Part shown: positions 25,768 through 34,345 of the stretch, piece by piece
Layout: each line of letters opens with the position of its first letter
How positions within the stretch are numbered: position 1 is the stretch's first letter
Assembly: GCA_037439785.1 (NCBI GenBank)
Contig: JBBIVJ010000004.1
Location: 91,703-155,702 of the forward strand
Source of the DNA: DSVZ01 sp037439785
GTDB taxonomy: Bacteria > Verrucomicrobiota > Verrucomicrobiia > Limisphaerales > J093
Direction: 5' to 3'
DNA: 64,000 nt
Made by a program: the position numbers and the translations under genes
Notes under the pieces: generated by a model
The model's input: the letters and a program-made list of their open reading frames with translations, nothing else
The model's database searches: none
Told to the model about the DNA's origin: nothing

Positions 25768-26361
25768 TCAGGGCACCGGATTCTGGGGTGGCGGCAAAGG
25801 CGTACCCGGCCCGGGGGGCGGAGAGGGGTCTGGCGATGGCAGTTTGGAGGAGCGGTCCGGCGCCCTCCATGGAGGCGGGCTGCCCGGGGGGGCCTCTTCG
25901 CGTTCCGCCTCGGGCCCGCGGCGGCGGGGGCCGCCCTGGCCTTCGGGCCTGCGCCCGGGGGAGCGGTCCTCCCACGGCCGGGAGAAACGGCGTTTTTGCA
26001 GTTCGGCGGCCATGGCGCGTTGTTCGGGAGTGAGTTCGGCATCCACGGCCGCCTTCAGGCGTTCCATTTCGGCCTGAAAGCGGGGGGCCATCGGTTCCCA
26101 CAACTCGCGGGTGCGCTGCTGGCTTTCCTTGATCAGCCGGTCAATCCGCTCGGCCTGCTCGGGCGACAGCCTGAGGGTGTCCTTCATGTGCCGCAGGAAA
26201 TCCATGCGCTGGCCCACCCACGGCGGTCGCGGGCCCTCCGGCGGGCGGAAGGGCGGGGGCTTGGAGTAGTTTTGGTAGAGGCGGGTGGCCACACTGCCGG
26301 AGATGACCCCGGCGCCGAAGATCACCACCGCCGCGCCCACCACTTTCCAGGGGACTGCCAT
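25768..26361 (-). CDS. Membrane-anchored Spy/CpxP-like or sensor-like protein with Pro-rich tail
   Basis: A 197-residue protein: an N-terminal membrane helix (KVVGAAVVIFGAGVISGSVAT), a Pro-rich spacer, then a helical domain with TLRLSPEQAERIDRLIKE and ELTPEQRAMAAELQKRR. These LSPEQ/LTPEQ motifs resemble the LTxxQ repeats of Spy/CpxP and heavy-metal-resistance (CnrX-like) periplasmic proteins. The last 70 residues are a Pro/Gly/Arg-rich tail. It is the third gene of an operon with an ECF sigma factor and a small membrane protein; its start overlaps the previous stop by one base (TAATG). An extracytoplasmic stress-sensing role is inferred. Confidence 0.8.
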   Translation of the reverse strand: MAVPWKVVGAAVVIFGAGVISGSVATRLYQNYSKPPPFRPPEGPRPPWVGQRMDFLRHMKDTLRLSPEQAERIDRLIKESQQRTRELWEPMAPRFQAEMERLKAAVDAELTPEQRAMAAELQKRRFSRPWEDRSPGRRPEGQGGPRRRGPEAEREEAPPGSPPPWRAPDRSSKLPSPDPSPPPGPGTPLPPPQNPVP

Positions 26362-26666
26362 TATTCGCCCGGTTCGGTCAGCACGGCATAGACCGTGGTT
26401 TCCAGCCCTTCACCCAGCGTCAGGGTGGTCCCTTGAAGGGCGCCCGAGAACAGGGCCATCGCTACCAGGGCCGCCGTCAGGCCCAGGCAGGGGGCGGCCG
26501 CCCGCCAGAGCAGGCGGGACCAGGCCGCCCAGAGGTCCGTGGTGTCCTGAGCGAGCCGCGCAATCCGCGCCATGACGCGCTGCTCGAACGCGTACGGCAC
26601 CGCGTCCGAGGGCCGGTCCAGCCGGGCCGCGGCGAGGAGTTTTTGCTGGAGTAGGGCGAGGTTCAT
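26361..26666 (-). CDS. Small membrane protein, possible anti-sigma factor
   Basis: A 101-residue protein with a soluble N-terminal part (about 45 residues; PYAFEQRVMARIARL) and one membrane helix (APCLGLTAALVAMALFSGAL). It lies directly downstream of the ECF sigma gene (37-bp gap) and overlaps the next gene by one base. The size and layout fit a minimal anti-sigma factor, but there is no zinc-binding HxxxCxxC motif. The role is inferred from position only. Confidence 0.7.
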   Translation of the reverse strand: MNLALLQQKLLAAARLDRPSDAVPYAFEQRVMARIARLAQDTTDLWAAWSRLLWRAAAPCLGLTAALVAMALFSGALQGTTLTLGEGLETTVYAVLTEPGE

Positions 26667-26703
26667 TGCGCCGTGGGGGCAGACGGTGCGCCCGTTTGGA
26701 CGG

Positions 26704-27279
26704 TTACAGGTACTGCTCCCGCTTCAATTTCTGGAGGCATTTTCGCATCTCGGCCCGGGCGCGAAAAGCCCGGACTTTGACCAGTGGCACTGACCAGCCG
26801 GTCAGGGCCGAGATTTCCTTGACCGACCGGTCCTCAATTTCGAGCAGGGTGATGATCAGGCGGGCCTTGGGCGAGAGCATTTCCATCAGCCGGCGCACCA
26901 GGGTCCGGGCGGCGGCGGCGTCCTCCGGCGCCCGGTCCGGCTCGGCCACGAAGCGCTCCAGCCAGTCCTGCTCGGGCACGGACAGGTCGCTGAAGTGGTG
27001 CTCCCGGTTGCGCTGGTGGACGCGGAGGAAGTCGTAACAGGTCCGCACCGCCAACCGCATCAACCAGTGCTCGAAGGGGGCCTCGCCGCGGTAGGTGTCC
27101 AGCTTCTGAAACGCCTTGATGAAGACCTCCTGGACAATGTCCTCGATCTCGCTTTCCCGCCGGGCATAGCGGCGGGCCGTGGCAAAAACGCGGGGCTGGT
27201 AGCGTCGCACCAGCTCCTCGAAGCTCGCCGTGTCACCCTGGCGCACGGCGGCCACAATGTCCTCGTCTTTGCGTTCCAC
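26704..27279 (-). CDS. ECF-type RNA polymerase sigma factor
   Basis: A 191-residue RpoE-like sigma factor. Region 2 is FEELVRRYQPRVFATARRY through DIVQEVFIKAFQKLDTYRG and PFEHWLMRLAVRTCYDFLR. Region 4 is LSPKARLIITLLEIEDRSVK with the helix-turn-helix EISALTGWSVPLVKVRAFRA. The GTG at 27279 gives the normal family N-terminus (VERKDEDIVAAVRQGD); a longer frame with an ATG at 27480 would add 67 residues not typical of the family. It is the first gene of an operon with the two membrane proteins downstream, and is divergent from cardiolipin synthase. Confidence 0.9.
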   Translation of the reverse strand: MERKDEDIVAAVRQGDTASFEELVRRYQPRVFATARRYARRESEIEDIVQEVFIKAFQKLDTYRGEAPFEHWLMRLAVRTCYDFLRVHQRNREHHFSDLSVPEQDWLERFVAEPDRAPEDAAAARTLVRRLMEMLSPKARLIITLLEIEDRSVKEISALTGWSVPLVKVRAFRARAEMRKCLQKLKREQYL

Positions 27280-27575
27280 GGGGCTGGCAGTCTGCCACTG
27301 CCCGAAGAGGGGCAAAAGGGGAAAGCCACCGCCGAAGCAGTGGCTTTCCGAGCGTAACCCCAAACCCAACCGAAACCATCCCCGGCGAGCCGTCCCGGCT
27401 TTCTCCGTTCCCGCTCGCCGGGTATCGAGGCAGACGCCCACCTCCTCCCAATGGTTACGCCTCGCCCCCACCCCCGCCATTGAACCGCCGGCCGCCCTGC
27501 GCCGGGGCCGGACCTGGCAACGGCCCCGGGCTTTCCAGGCTTTGCGGCCGGGGGTTCCTCGGGTATGTCTGCGGC

Positions 27576-29042
27576 GTGCTGGCCCGCGGGGCACTCGATT
27601 GGCTGGCTCAGACCTGGCCGTACCTGGTCAGCGCGCTGAGCGTGACCCTGTCCCTCCTGGCCTCGGGCCACGCCATCCTCTTCAAGCGCGACCCGCGCTC
27701 GGCGGTGCTGTGGACCGGCCTGACCTGGCTGCTGCCGCTGGTGGGGGCAGTACTGTACTTCGTGCTCGGGGTCAACCGCATCCGCCGCCGGGCGCTCCTG
27801 CTGCGCGGGGAAGAGCCCCGCCCCTCCGTGCCGCCGGCCGCAAGCGCGTGCGCGCCGGCCGATCTCGAACCGCAGCTTCCGGAACCGCAGCGGCCCCTGG
27901 CCCGGCTGGCGGCGCTCACGGACAAGGTGGTTGGCCGGCCCCTGCTGACCGGCAACCGGCTCGAGCCGCTGGTCAACGGCGATGCTGCCTACCCGGCCAT
28001 GCTCGAGGCCATCGCCGCGGCCCGCCACTCGCTCGCGCTGTCCACCTACATTTTTGACCGCGACGCCGCCGGGCTGGCCTTCGCGCGCGCCCTGGGCGCG
28101 GCGGTACGGCGGGGTGTGGCGGTGCGGGTGCTCATTGACGCCACCGGGCTCCGGTACTCCTGGCCTTCGATCCTGAGGGAGTTGCGGCGGGAGGGCGTGC
28201 CGTACGCCCGGTTTCTGCCGGCGTTTCCGTTCGGCCGGCTGATGGCTCTCAACCTCCGCAACCACCGCAAGCTGCTGGTGGTGGATGGCCGGATCGGGTT
28301 CACCGGTGGCCTGAACATCCGTGTCGGCCACTGGCTGGAGAAGCGGCCCGCCCACCCCGTCCAGGACCTCCACTTTCGCGTCGAAGGGCCGGCGGTGGCG
28401 CAGTTGCAGGAGGTCTTCGCCGAGGACTGGCGTTTCACCACCGGAGAAGTGCTGGCGGGCGAGGCGTGGTTTCCGCCGCGGGAGTGCGCCGGGCCGGTGT
28501 TCGTGCGCGGCATCCCGGACGGGCCGGACGAGGATTTCGAGACGCTGCGCTGGACCCTGTTGGGGGCGCTGGCGGTGGCGCGGAACTCGGTGCGGGTGAT
28601 GACGCCGTATTTCCTGCCGGACGCGGCCCTGATCTCGGCCCTGAACCTGGCGGCACTGCGGGGCGTGGCGGTGGACATTGTATTGCCCGGGAAAAACAAC
28701 CTGCCGTTTGTGCACTGGGCCTCACAGGCGCACTGGTGGCAAGTGCTGGAGCGTGGCTGCCGGTTGTGGCTGAGCCCGCCGCCGTTTGACCATTCGAAGC
28801 TGTTCCTGGTGGATGACGGCTGGGCGCTGGTCGGCTCGACCAACTGGGACCCGCGCAGCCTCCGGCTGAACTTCGAGTTCAACCTCGAGGCCTACGACCC
28901 CACCCTGGCCGGCCGGCTGGCGGCGTGGTTTGACGCGCGTCGCCATCAGGCCCGCCCGGTCACCCTGGCCGAGGTGGACGCGCGCTCGACCGCGGTGCGC
29001 TTGCGCGACGGCCTGGCCCGCCTGCTCACGCCGTATTTATAG
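27576..29042 (+). CDS. cls: Cardiolipin synthase (phospholipase D family)
   Basis: Joins two phosphatidylglycerol molecules to cardiolipin at the inner membrane. It has two N-terminal membrane helices (around residues 13-34 and 44-63), then two PLD domains with complete HxKx4D motifs: NHRKLLVVDGRIGFTGG near residue 230 and FDHSKLFLVDDGWALVGSTN near 406. With the GTG at 27576 the length is 488 residues, close to E. coli ClsA (486). A TTG at 27480 is in frame but adds a Gly/Pro-rich stretch unlike the family. It is divergent from the ECF sigma operon; 27280-27575 holds nothing else clear. Confidence 0.9.
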   Translation: MLARGALDWLAQTWPYLVSALSVTLSLLASGHAILFKRDPRSAVLWTGLTWLLPLVGAVLYFVLGVNRIRRRALLLRGEEPRPSVPPAASACAPADLEPQLPEPQRPLARLAALTDKVVGRPLLTGNRLEPLVNGDAAYPAMLEAIAAARHSLALSTYIFDRDAAGLAFARALGAAVRRGVAVRVLIDATGLRYSWPSILRELRREGVPYARFLPAFPFGRLMALNLRNHRKLLVVDGRIGFTGGLNIRVGHWLEKRPAHPVQDLHFRVEGPAVAQLQEVFAEDWRFTTGEVLAGEAWFPPRECAGPVFVRGIPDGPDEDFETLRWTLLGALAVARNSVRVMTPYFLPDAALISALNLAALRGVAVDIVLPGKNNLPFVHWASQAHWWQVLERGCRLWLSPPPFDHSKLFLVDDGWALVGSTNWDPRSLRLNFEFNLEAYDPTLAGRLAAWFDARRHQARPVTLAEVDARSTAVRLRDGLARLLTPYL

Positions 29043-29360
29043 CTGGCGATGTCGGACCTCCGCCGGAGCCGCTTCCGGCACTGACACGCCTGGCTGGAAT
29101 GCCGTAAGCGATGGGGGAGAACCATCGTGCGCGAGCCGGCAGGGACAGGACCATGACGTCCGCGCCTCGCCCTGCCCGAGCCGGAGATGTGCGGAGGGCA
29201 ATGGAATAGTCGTCCCAGGTTGCAGGCGGACCGCATGGGCCTATGCTGGCCAAGGAATGACGCCGAAAGAGCCTCTGATGCCCGCCCCGCGGCCCGGGGT
29301 GGATTCCCACCCGCTCCATGCAGACAGGCGCTTCCACGGTTTGCGGCCGGCCTTCCCCTC
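29043..29360 (+). other. 318-bp stretch without a recognised gene
   Basis: The stretch between cls and the next sigma gene has no convincing coding sequence, terminator with T-run or tRNA. It should contain the promoter of the sigma-kinase module at 29361, but no -35/-10 pair stands out by eye. Confidence 0.5.
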
Positions 29361-30104
29361 ATGAACGGCCCGCTGGCGTCGCTACCCCGCCAGTTCACGA
29401 CCACACGGTGGAGCGTGGTGCTACGGGCGGGAGGTGCCGATTCCGAGGAGGCCCGCGCCGCGCTCGAGCAGCTTTGCCGTGACTACTGGTATCCGCTTTA
29501 TGCGTACATCCGCCGGAAAGGCCACGGGCCGGAGGACGCCGCCGACCTGACCCAGGAGTTCTTCGCAAAACTGCTGGCCAACGATTTCGCGCAGGGATTG
29601 ACGCCGGGGGGCGGCCGTTTCCGTTCGTTCCTGCTCACGGCGCTGAACCGGTTTCTCATCAACGCGTGGCAGAAGGGCCGCCGGCAGAAACGCGGCGGCG
29701 GAACGTTTATCGAGTCCCTGGAGGCGCGGATCGCCGAGCGCGGCGAGGCAGACTACGGCACCGAGACAGCCTCGGCCGACACCCCCGAGCGCTTGTTTCA
29801 GCGGGCCTGGGCGGAGACGCTGCTGGCGCGGACGCTCGAACGGCTGGCCGCCGAATGCCACGCGCGCGGCGACGGGCGCTTTGCCGTGCTGCGGTCGTTT
29901 CTGAGCGGGGAGGAAGACCCCCCGGCCCTGGCCGACGCCGCGGCCCGGTTGAAGCTGAGCCTGGCCGCGTTCAAATCCCTGTTGCACCGCTTCCGACAAC
30001 GCTACCGCGAGCTGCTGGTCGAGGAAGTGGGGCAGACGGTGGGTTCGACCTCGGAGGTGGCTGAAGAACTGCGGGGGTTGCTGCAGGCCCTCCGGAGCGG
30101 TTAG
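29361..30104 (+). CDS. ECF sigma factor of the kinase-linked type (module 1)
   Basis: A 247-residue sigma-70 family protein. It begins RQFTTTRWSVVLRAG, the N-terminal signature of ECF-like sigma factors that sit beside Ser/Thr kinases in Verrucomicrobia and Planctomycetes. Region 2 is LEQLCRDYWYPLYAYIRRKG and DAADLTQEFFAKLL; the region-4 helix-turn-helix lies around PALADAAARLKLSLAAFKSL. It is longer than a classic ECF factor because of an insert between regions 2 and 4. The ATG at 29361 matches the family start. The kinase gene begins 58 bp downstream on the same strand. The second module at 50252-49506 has a clear paralog (ATTRWSLV, DLTQAFLARLI). Confidence 0.88.
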   Translation: MNGPLASLPRQFTTTRWSVVLRAGGADSEEARAALEQLCRDYWYPLYAYIRRKGHGPEDAADLTQEFFAKLLANDFAQGLTPGGGRFRSFLLTALNRFLINAWQKGRRQKRGGGTFIESLEARIAERGEADYGTETASADTPERLFQRAWAETLLARTLERLAAECHARGDGRFAVLRSFLSGEEDPPALADAAARLKLSLAAFKSLLHRFRQRYRELLVEEVGQTVGSTSEVAEELRGLLQALRSG

Positions 30105-30162
30105 CCGGCCGCACCCGGCCGCGGCCCCGCTTCCTCCGGCGCCAAATGCGGTGTTTCCCCAG

Positions 30163-32424
30163 ATGACCGAAGAGCCCAAAAGCTGTCCGCGCTGCGGTGC
30201 CCCGCTCGGTCGGGAGGTGGGGGGGCACGGCGTTTGCACCGCCTGCCTGCTCGAAGACGCACTCCCGACGGCGGAGGGACTGGCCGGCTCGGCTGAATCC
30301 CCGGACCCCGACGCGGACGCGCCCGTGGTGCAACGGTTGGGGGATTACGAGTTGCTGGAGGAAATCGGCCGGGGCGGCATGGGGGTAATTTACAAGGCCC
30401 GGCAAGCGGGGCTGGACCGTGTGGTGGCGCTGAAGCTGCTCCTGGCCGGGGAATTCGCGGAGCCGCGGGTGCGGCGGCGCCTGGTGCGCGAGGCGCGCCT
30501 GGCCGCCCGGCTCAGTCATCCGGGCATCGTCACCATCCACGAGGTGGGCGAACAGGAGGGGCGGCCGTTCTTTGCGATGGAGTACGTGCCCGGGCCGAAC
30601 CTCGCTCAGCGCTGCCGCGACGGCCTGTTGCCGGTGGCCACCGCCGTGCGCTACGTCGAGCAACTGGCCCGTGCCGTCCACTACGCCCACCAGCAGGGGG
30701 TCATCCACTGCGACCTCAAACCGGCCAATGTCCTGCTCACCCCCGAAGACCACCCCAAGCTGACCGACTTCGGCCTGACCCGCTCCCTGCTGGACCCGAC
30801 AGGCACGCTGGAAAGCGCCGGCTCGCCCAACTTCATGGCGCCCGAACAGGCCGATGCCCGCCTGGGGCCTCCCGGCGTGGCGACGGATGTCTTCGGACTG
30901 GGGGCGGTCTTGTACTACCTGCTGACCGGCCAGCCCCCGGCGGTGGGGGCATCGCTGTCCGAAACCCTGCGCGCGGTGCTGGCCGACGCCCCGGTGCCCC
31001 CGCGGCACATACGACCGGCGCTGCCCGTGGATTTGGAGACGATCACCCTCCACTGTCTGGCGAAGGAGCCGGGCCGACGTTATGCCAGCGCCCTGGCCGT
31101 GGCCGAGGAACTGGCCCGCTGGCGTCAGCACCTGCCGATCGTGGCCCGACCCGCTTCCCGGCTGGAGTTGTTGCTGCGCCGGGCGCGGCGCAACCCCCTG
31201 TCTGCCGCCCTGGGCGCCGGCCTGGTGACGGCGGTGGTGCTCGGCATTCAGGGGGTGGCCTGGCAATGGCGGCGGGCGGAGGCCGAGAAGGTCCGGGCGA
31301 CCCTGAGCACGCCCTGGGAAGGGCTCGCCCCGCCCTCGGAAGTCCAGGGCGCGGCCGTGGAAGTGGGCGATGTCAACGGTGACGGCCGGCCGGATTTGCT
31401 GGTGGCCACGGTGGAGGACGGCGGCCTGGCCGTGTATTTGAACCGCGGCCAGGGGACCTTTGCGGCGGCGCCCGGTTCTCCGTGGCTGGTGCCCCACCCC
31501 CGGCGGGGCCAGGACCTTGATGGGGCGCTGGCCGTGGGCGACTTCGACGGTGACGGCCATCTGGACGTGGCCCTGGCCGACCAGACCACCGACACGATCC
31601 GTGTGCTTCGCGGGGATGGGCAGGGCCGGTTCGGGTCCGTGGGAGAGGCCGTGGCCGTCGGGCGGGAACCGCGGGGCCTCCGGGCCGGCAGGGTGAATGC
31701 CGACCCGTATCCGGACCTGGTCGTGGCGAATTGGGGAGGCAACACCCTCACCCTTTTGCTGGGCGACGGCACGGGGCGGTTCCACGAGGCCGCGGCATCC
31801 CCTTTGGCGACCGATGCCGCCCCTTGGGGACTGGCTCTGGCCGATTTCAATGCGGACCGCCTGGACGATCTGGCGGTCGCGCACTCCGGGGCCAGCACCG
31901 TGGCCGTGTGGTTGAACAACGGGGCGGGGAAGTTCACCCCGGCCCCGGCCTCTCCCTGGCGGGTGGGCAAGGATTCTGCCTCCCCGGGGGAATCCTGCCC
32001 GTTTGACCTCACCACCGCCGACCTCAACCGGGACGATCTCCCTGACCTGATCAGCGCGGACACGCGGACCCATTCGGTGACGGTCCTGCTGGGCGACGGG
32101 CGCGGCGGGTTTCGACGCACTCCCCAATCCCTGGCGATGGTGGGCAGTGCCTTTCCTCGCCGGGTCCTGGCGGGCGATGTGACGGGGGACGGCCTGCTCG
32201 ACCTGGTGACCGCCAATGAATCCGGCAACCTCAGTGTGCTCCGCGGCGATGGCCGGGGCGGCCTGGTGCCGCTGCCCAATTCGCCGCTCTTCGAACCGGG
32301 GCCGGTGCACGGCCTGGCCGTGGCCGACCTGGATGGGGATGGCCGGCTGGATGTGGTGGCCGGCAGTCCGTTCTTCGGCGTGACCCTCACCCGGAATGCC
32401 GTGCTCACCCGCCGCGCACGCTGA
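30163..32424 (+). CDS. Zinc-ribbon Ser/Thr protein kinase with FG-GAP sensor domain (module 1)
   Basis: A 753-residue transmembrane kinase. A Cx2C...Cx2C zinc ribbon at residues 8-28 (CPRCG, CTACLL) precedes a Hanks-type kinase domain at about 60-315: glycine loop EIGRGGMGVIYKA, catalytic Lys about 91, catalytic loop HCDLKPANVLL (about 182) and DFG (about 202). The Arg of HRD is replaced by Cys, so it is a non-RD kinase. A membrane helix follows (about 349-366), then FG-GAP repeats to the end (DVNGDGRPDLLVA, DFDGDGHLDVALAD, DLDGDGRLDVVAG and others) that should fold as an external beta-propeller. It lies 58 bp after its sigma gene. The ATG at 30163 is preferred to the upstream GTG. Confidence 0.9.
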   Translation: MTEEPKSCPRCGAPLGREVGGHGVCTACLLEDALPTAEGLAGSAESPDPDADAPVVQRLGDYELLEEIGRGGMGVIYKARQAGLDRVVALKLLLAGEFAEPRVRRRLVREARLAARLSHPGIVTIHEVGEQEGRPFFAMEYVPGPNLAQRCRDGLLPVATAVRYVEQLARAVHYAHQQGVIHCDLKPANVLLTPEDHPKLTDFGLTRSLLDPTGTLESAGSPNFMAPEQADARLGPPGVATDVFGLGAVLYYLLTGQPPAVGASLSETLRAVLADAPVPPRHIRPALPVDLETITLHCLAKEPGRRYASALAVAEELARWRQHLPIVARPASRLELLLRRARRNPLSAALGAGLVTAVVLGIQGVAWQWRRAEAEKVRATLSTPWEGLAPPSEVQGAAVEVGDVNGDGRPDLLVATVEDGGLAVYLNRGQGTFAAAPGSPWLVPHPRRGQDLDGALAVGDFDGDGHLDVALADQTTDTIRVLRGDGQGRFGSVGEAVAVGREPRGLRAGRVNADPYPDLVVANWGGNTLTLLLGDGTGRFHEAAASPLATDAAPWGLALADFNADRLDDLAVAHSGASTVAVWLNNGAGKFTPAPASPWRVGKDSASPGESCPFDLTTADLNRDDLPDLISADTRTHSVTVLLGDGRGGFRRTPQSLAMVGSAFPRRVLAGDVTGDGLLDLVTANESGNLSVLRGDGRGGLVPLPNSPLFEPGPVHGLAVADLDGDGRLDVVAGSPFFGVTLTRNAVLTRRAR

Positions 32425-32559
32425 GGCCACGGTCGGCGCTGGACGGGGCGCCCGCAGCAGCCCCGGCTGGCGCGGTGGGGCGGTTTCCTCGCCGCCACAC
32501 CTCTGCACCCTTCCCCCGCCGCGAATCCTTTCTTCCGATCTGCGGTGTACCCGCGATGT

Positions 32560-34295
32560 ATGCAACTGCGTTGCGGACTGGCAAGGCCGGCGTTGAAGGA
32601 CGCCAAGTGGGTGCCTCAGGTGCTCTCAGCCCTTGGATTGCTCTGTGGAGTGGCCGCCGCTGCGGCGGCTGGAAGTCCGTTCCGGTATTCCCGGGAGGGC
32701 GGGGAGATCACCATCTGGAGCTACGAGGGCAACGAGCGCGTCGTCCGGGTGCCCGAGACCATCGAAGGGTTGCCCGTCACCCGCCTGGATGCCTGGACCT
32801 TCCTGGTCTGGAGCGGCGCGTCCGTCCTCGAACTCCACCTGCCGGCCACGCTGGCTACCCTGGGGGAAACCCCGCTGATTGGGATGGACGCGCTGCAGTC
32901 CATTTTCGTGTCCCCGGACAATCCCCACTTCCACAGCCGGGAGGGTGTTTTGTTCAACCGGGACCAGACGACCTTGGTGAAATACCCCCCGGGCCGGGCG
33001 GGGCCATACGTGGTCCCGGACGGCGTGAGCGCCATCGGCGACCACGCCTTCGCCTACGCCGGCGGGCTGGGGGAGGTCGTGATTCCGGACAGCGTCGAGC
33101 ACCTGGGCGAGGGAGCCTTTTACTCCTGCCAGGGCCTGCGGGCGGTGACGCTGCCGGACCGCCTCAGCGGCGAGGCGCTCCAGGCCTTTCAGGACTCGGG
33201 CCCCCTGGATGAGCAGGCCGGTCTGCGGTGGCTTGTTCTCAACCGCTCCGCCCTGCTCACCGGGTTCCCCTCCCCACCGATCGAGCCGACGGGATGGGGG
33301 TCCCGGAGACCCTGGAGGGATGGCCGTTGCGGTTCATCGGGGCCTTCGCCTGCAGCGGCTCCTGGAACCTCACCCGTGTGGTGATCCATGCCCAGGTGGT
33401 GGGGATCGGCGAAGGGGCGTTTGCGAGGGTCCGCGGGCTCCAGGCCTTCGAGGTGGCGGAGGCCAACCCCGCCTTCGCCAGCGTCGAAGGAGTGCTGTTC
33501 AACAAGGACCGCACGACGCTGCTGCAATTTCCGGCCGGCCGCGGCGGCGACTACGCGATCCCGGCGGGCGTCACGGCCCTGGCGCCGGGAGCGTTCCTGG
33601 GCTGCACCGCGCTCCGGCGGGTCGAGATGCCGGACAGCGTCACCAACATGGGGGCGGGGGCGTTCTCCGGCTGTGAGGCCCTGGATGTGGTGAGCCTGTC
33701 GTCGCGGCTCACGGCGATTGCACCGGAGGCGTTCGCCACCTGCTGGAGCCTGCGCCGGATCGTGCTCCCCGACTCGGTGTCGGAAGTGGGGCAGCGTGCG
33801 TTTTACCAGGCCGGCCTGGAAATGGTCGTCCTGGGCCGCGGGGTCACGTGGGTGGGCGAGGGGGCTTTTGACAACCGGTTCACAGTGTGCCGCGGCGGGG
33901 GCGGCAGTGTTTGCTACGGGCCGCGGGATTACTACGGGGCGAGGGTGGACCTGTTTTTTCTGGGCAGGGCCCCGCAGGCGGTCCGGCCGTTTGGGGACCG
34001 CCCCGTGCTGTGGGGGCGGGATTTTTCCGAGCCACCGCGGGTCTTCCACCTGGCGGAGGCCGCAGGCTGGGGACCGGAGTTTGAAGGCGTGCCCACCGAC
34101 CTGTGGCGTGGGATTCACCTCCTCAGGGGCGCCGACGGCCTCACGCTGATCTGGTCGGCCGGTGTGTTGCAGGCATCCCCTGCCCTTGGCGAAGGTTCGG
34201 TAGGAGCAGGCTGGAGCGACATGCCCGCGACCGCGCCGCTCCACCTGGTTCATCCCACCGCGGCCACGACGTTCTACCGGCTCCGCGACCCTTGA
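32560..34295 (+). pseudogene. BspA-type leucine-rich-repeat (LRR_5) secreted protein with a frameshift
   Basis: The first part (ATG at 32560) has a signal peptide (VLSALGLLCGVAAAAAA) and LRR_5 repeats such as VRVPETIEGLPVTRL, FVSPDNPHFHSREGVLFNRD and VVIPDSVEHLGEGAF. Near 33240-33300 the coding signal moves to the -1 frame, where the same kind of repeat continues (VPETLEGWPLRFIGAFA, NPAFASVEGVLFNKDRTTLL, RVEMPDSVTNMGAGAFSGC) and ends in TTFYRLRDP at 34295. The first frame runs on to 33384 with low-complexity sequence. One missing base would restore one protein of about 578 residues. Either a real mutation or an assembly error in runs such as cccctcccc or ggggg is possible. It follows the module 1 kinase by 135 bp on the same strand. 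Confidence 0.8.
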
Positions 34296-34345
34296 ACGAC
34301 CACGGCGACCCACTCTGCGCAATTCCGGCCACGGCGGCTCACGCT

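Noticed and set aside
27280..27480. Longer ECF sigma factor starting at ATG 27480
   Set aside because: The 67-residue extension is not seen in the family, and the GTG at 27279 gives the standard N-terminus.
27480..27575. Longer cardiolipin synthase starting at TTG 27480
   Set aside because: TTG is a rare start and the added 32 residues are unlike the family; the GTG at 27576 gives the usual length.
29971..32565. Long minus-strand frame opposite the FG-GAP kinase
   Set aside because: No motif and His/Gly/Arg-rich; the plus strand carries all kinase motifs.
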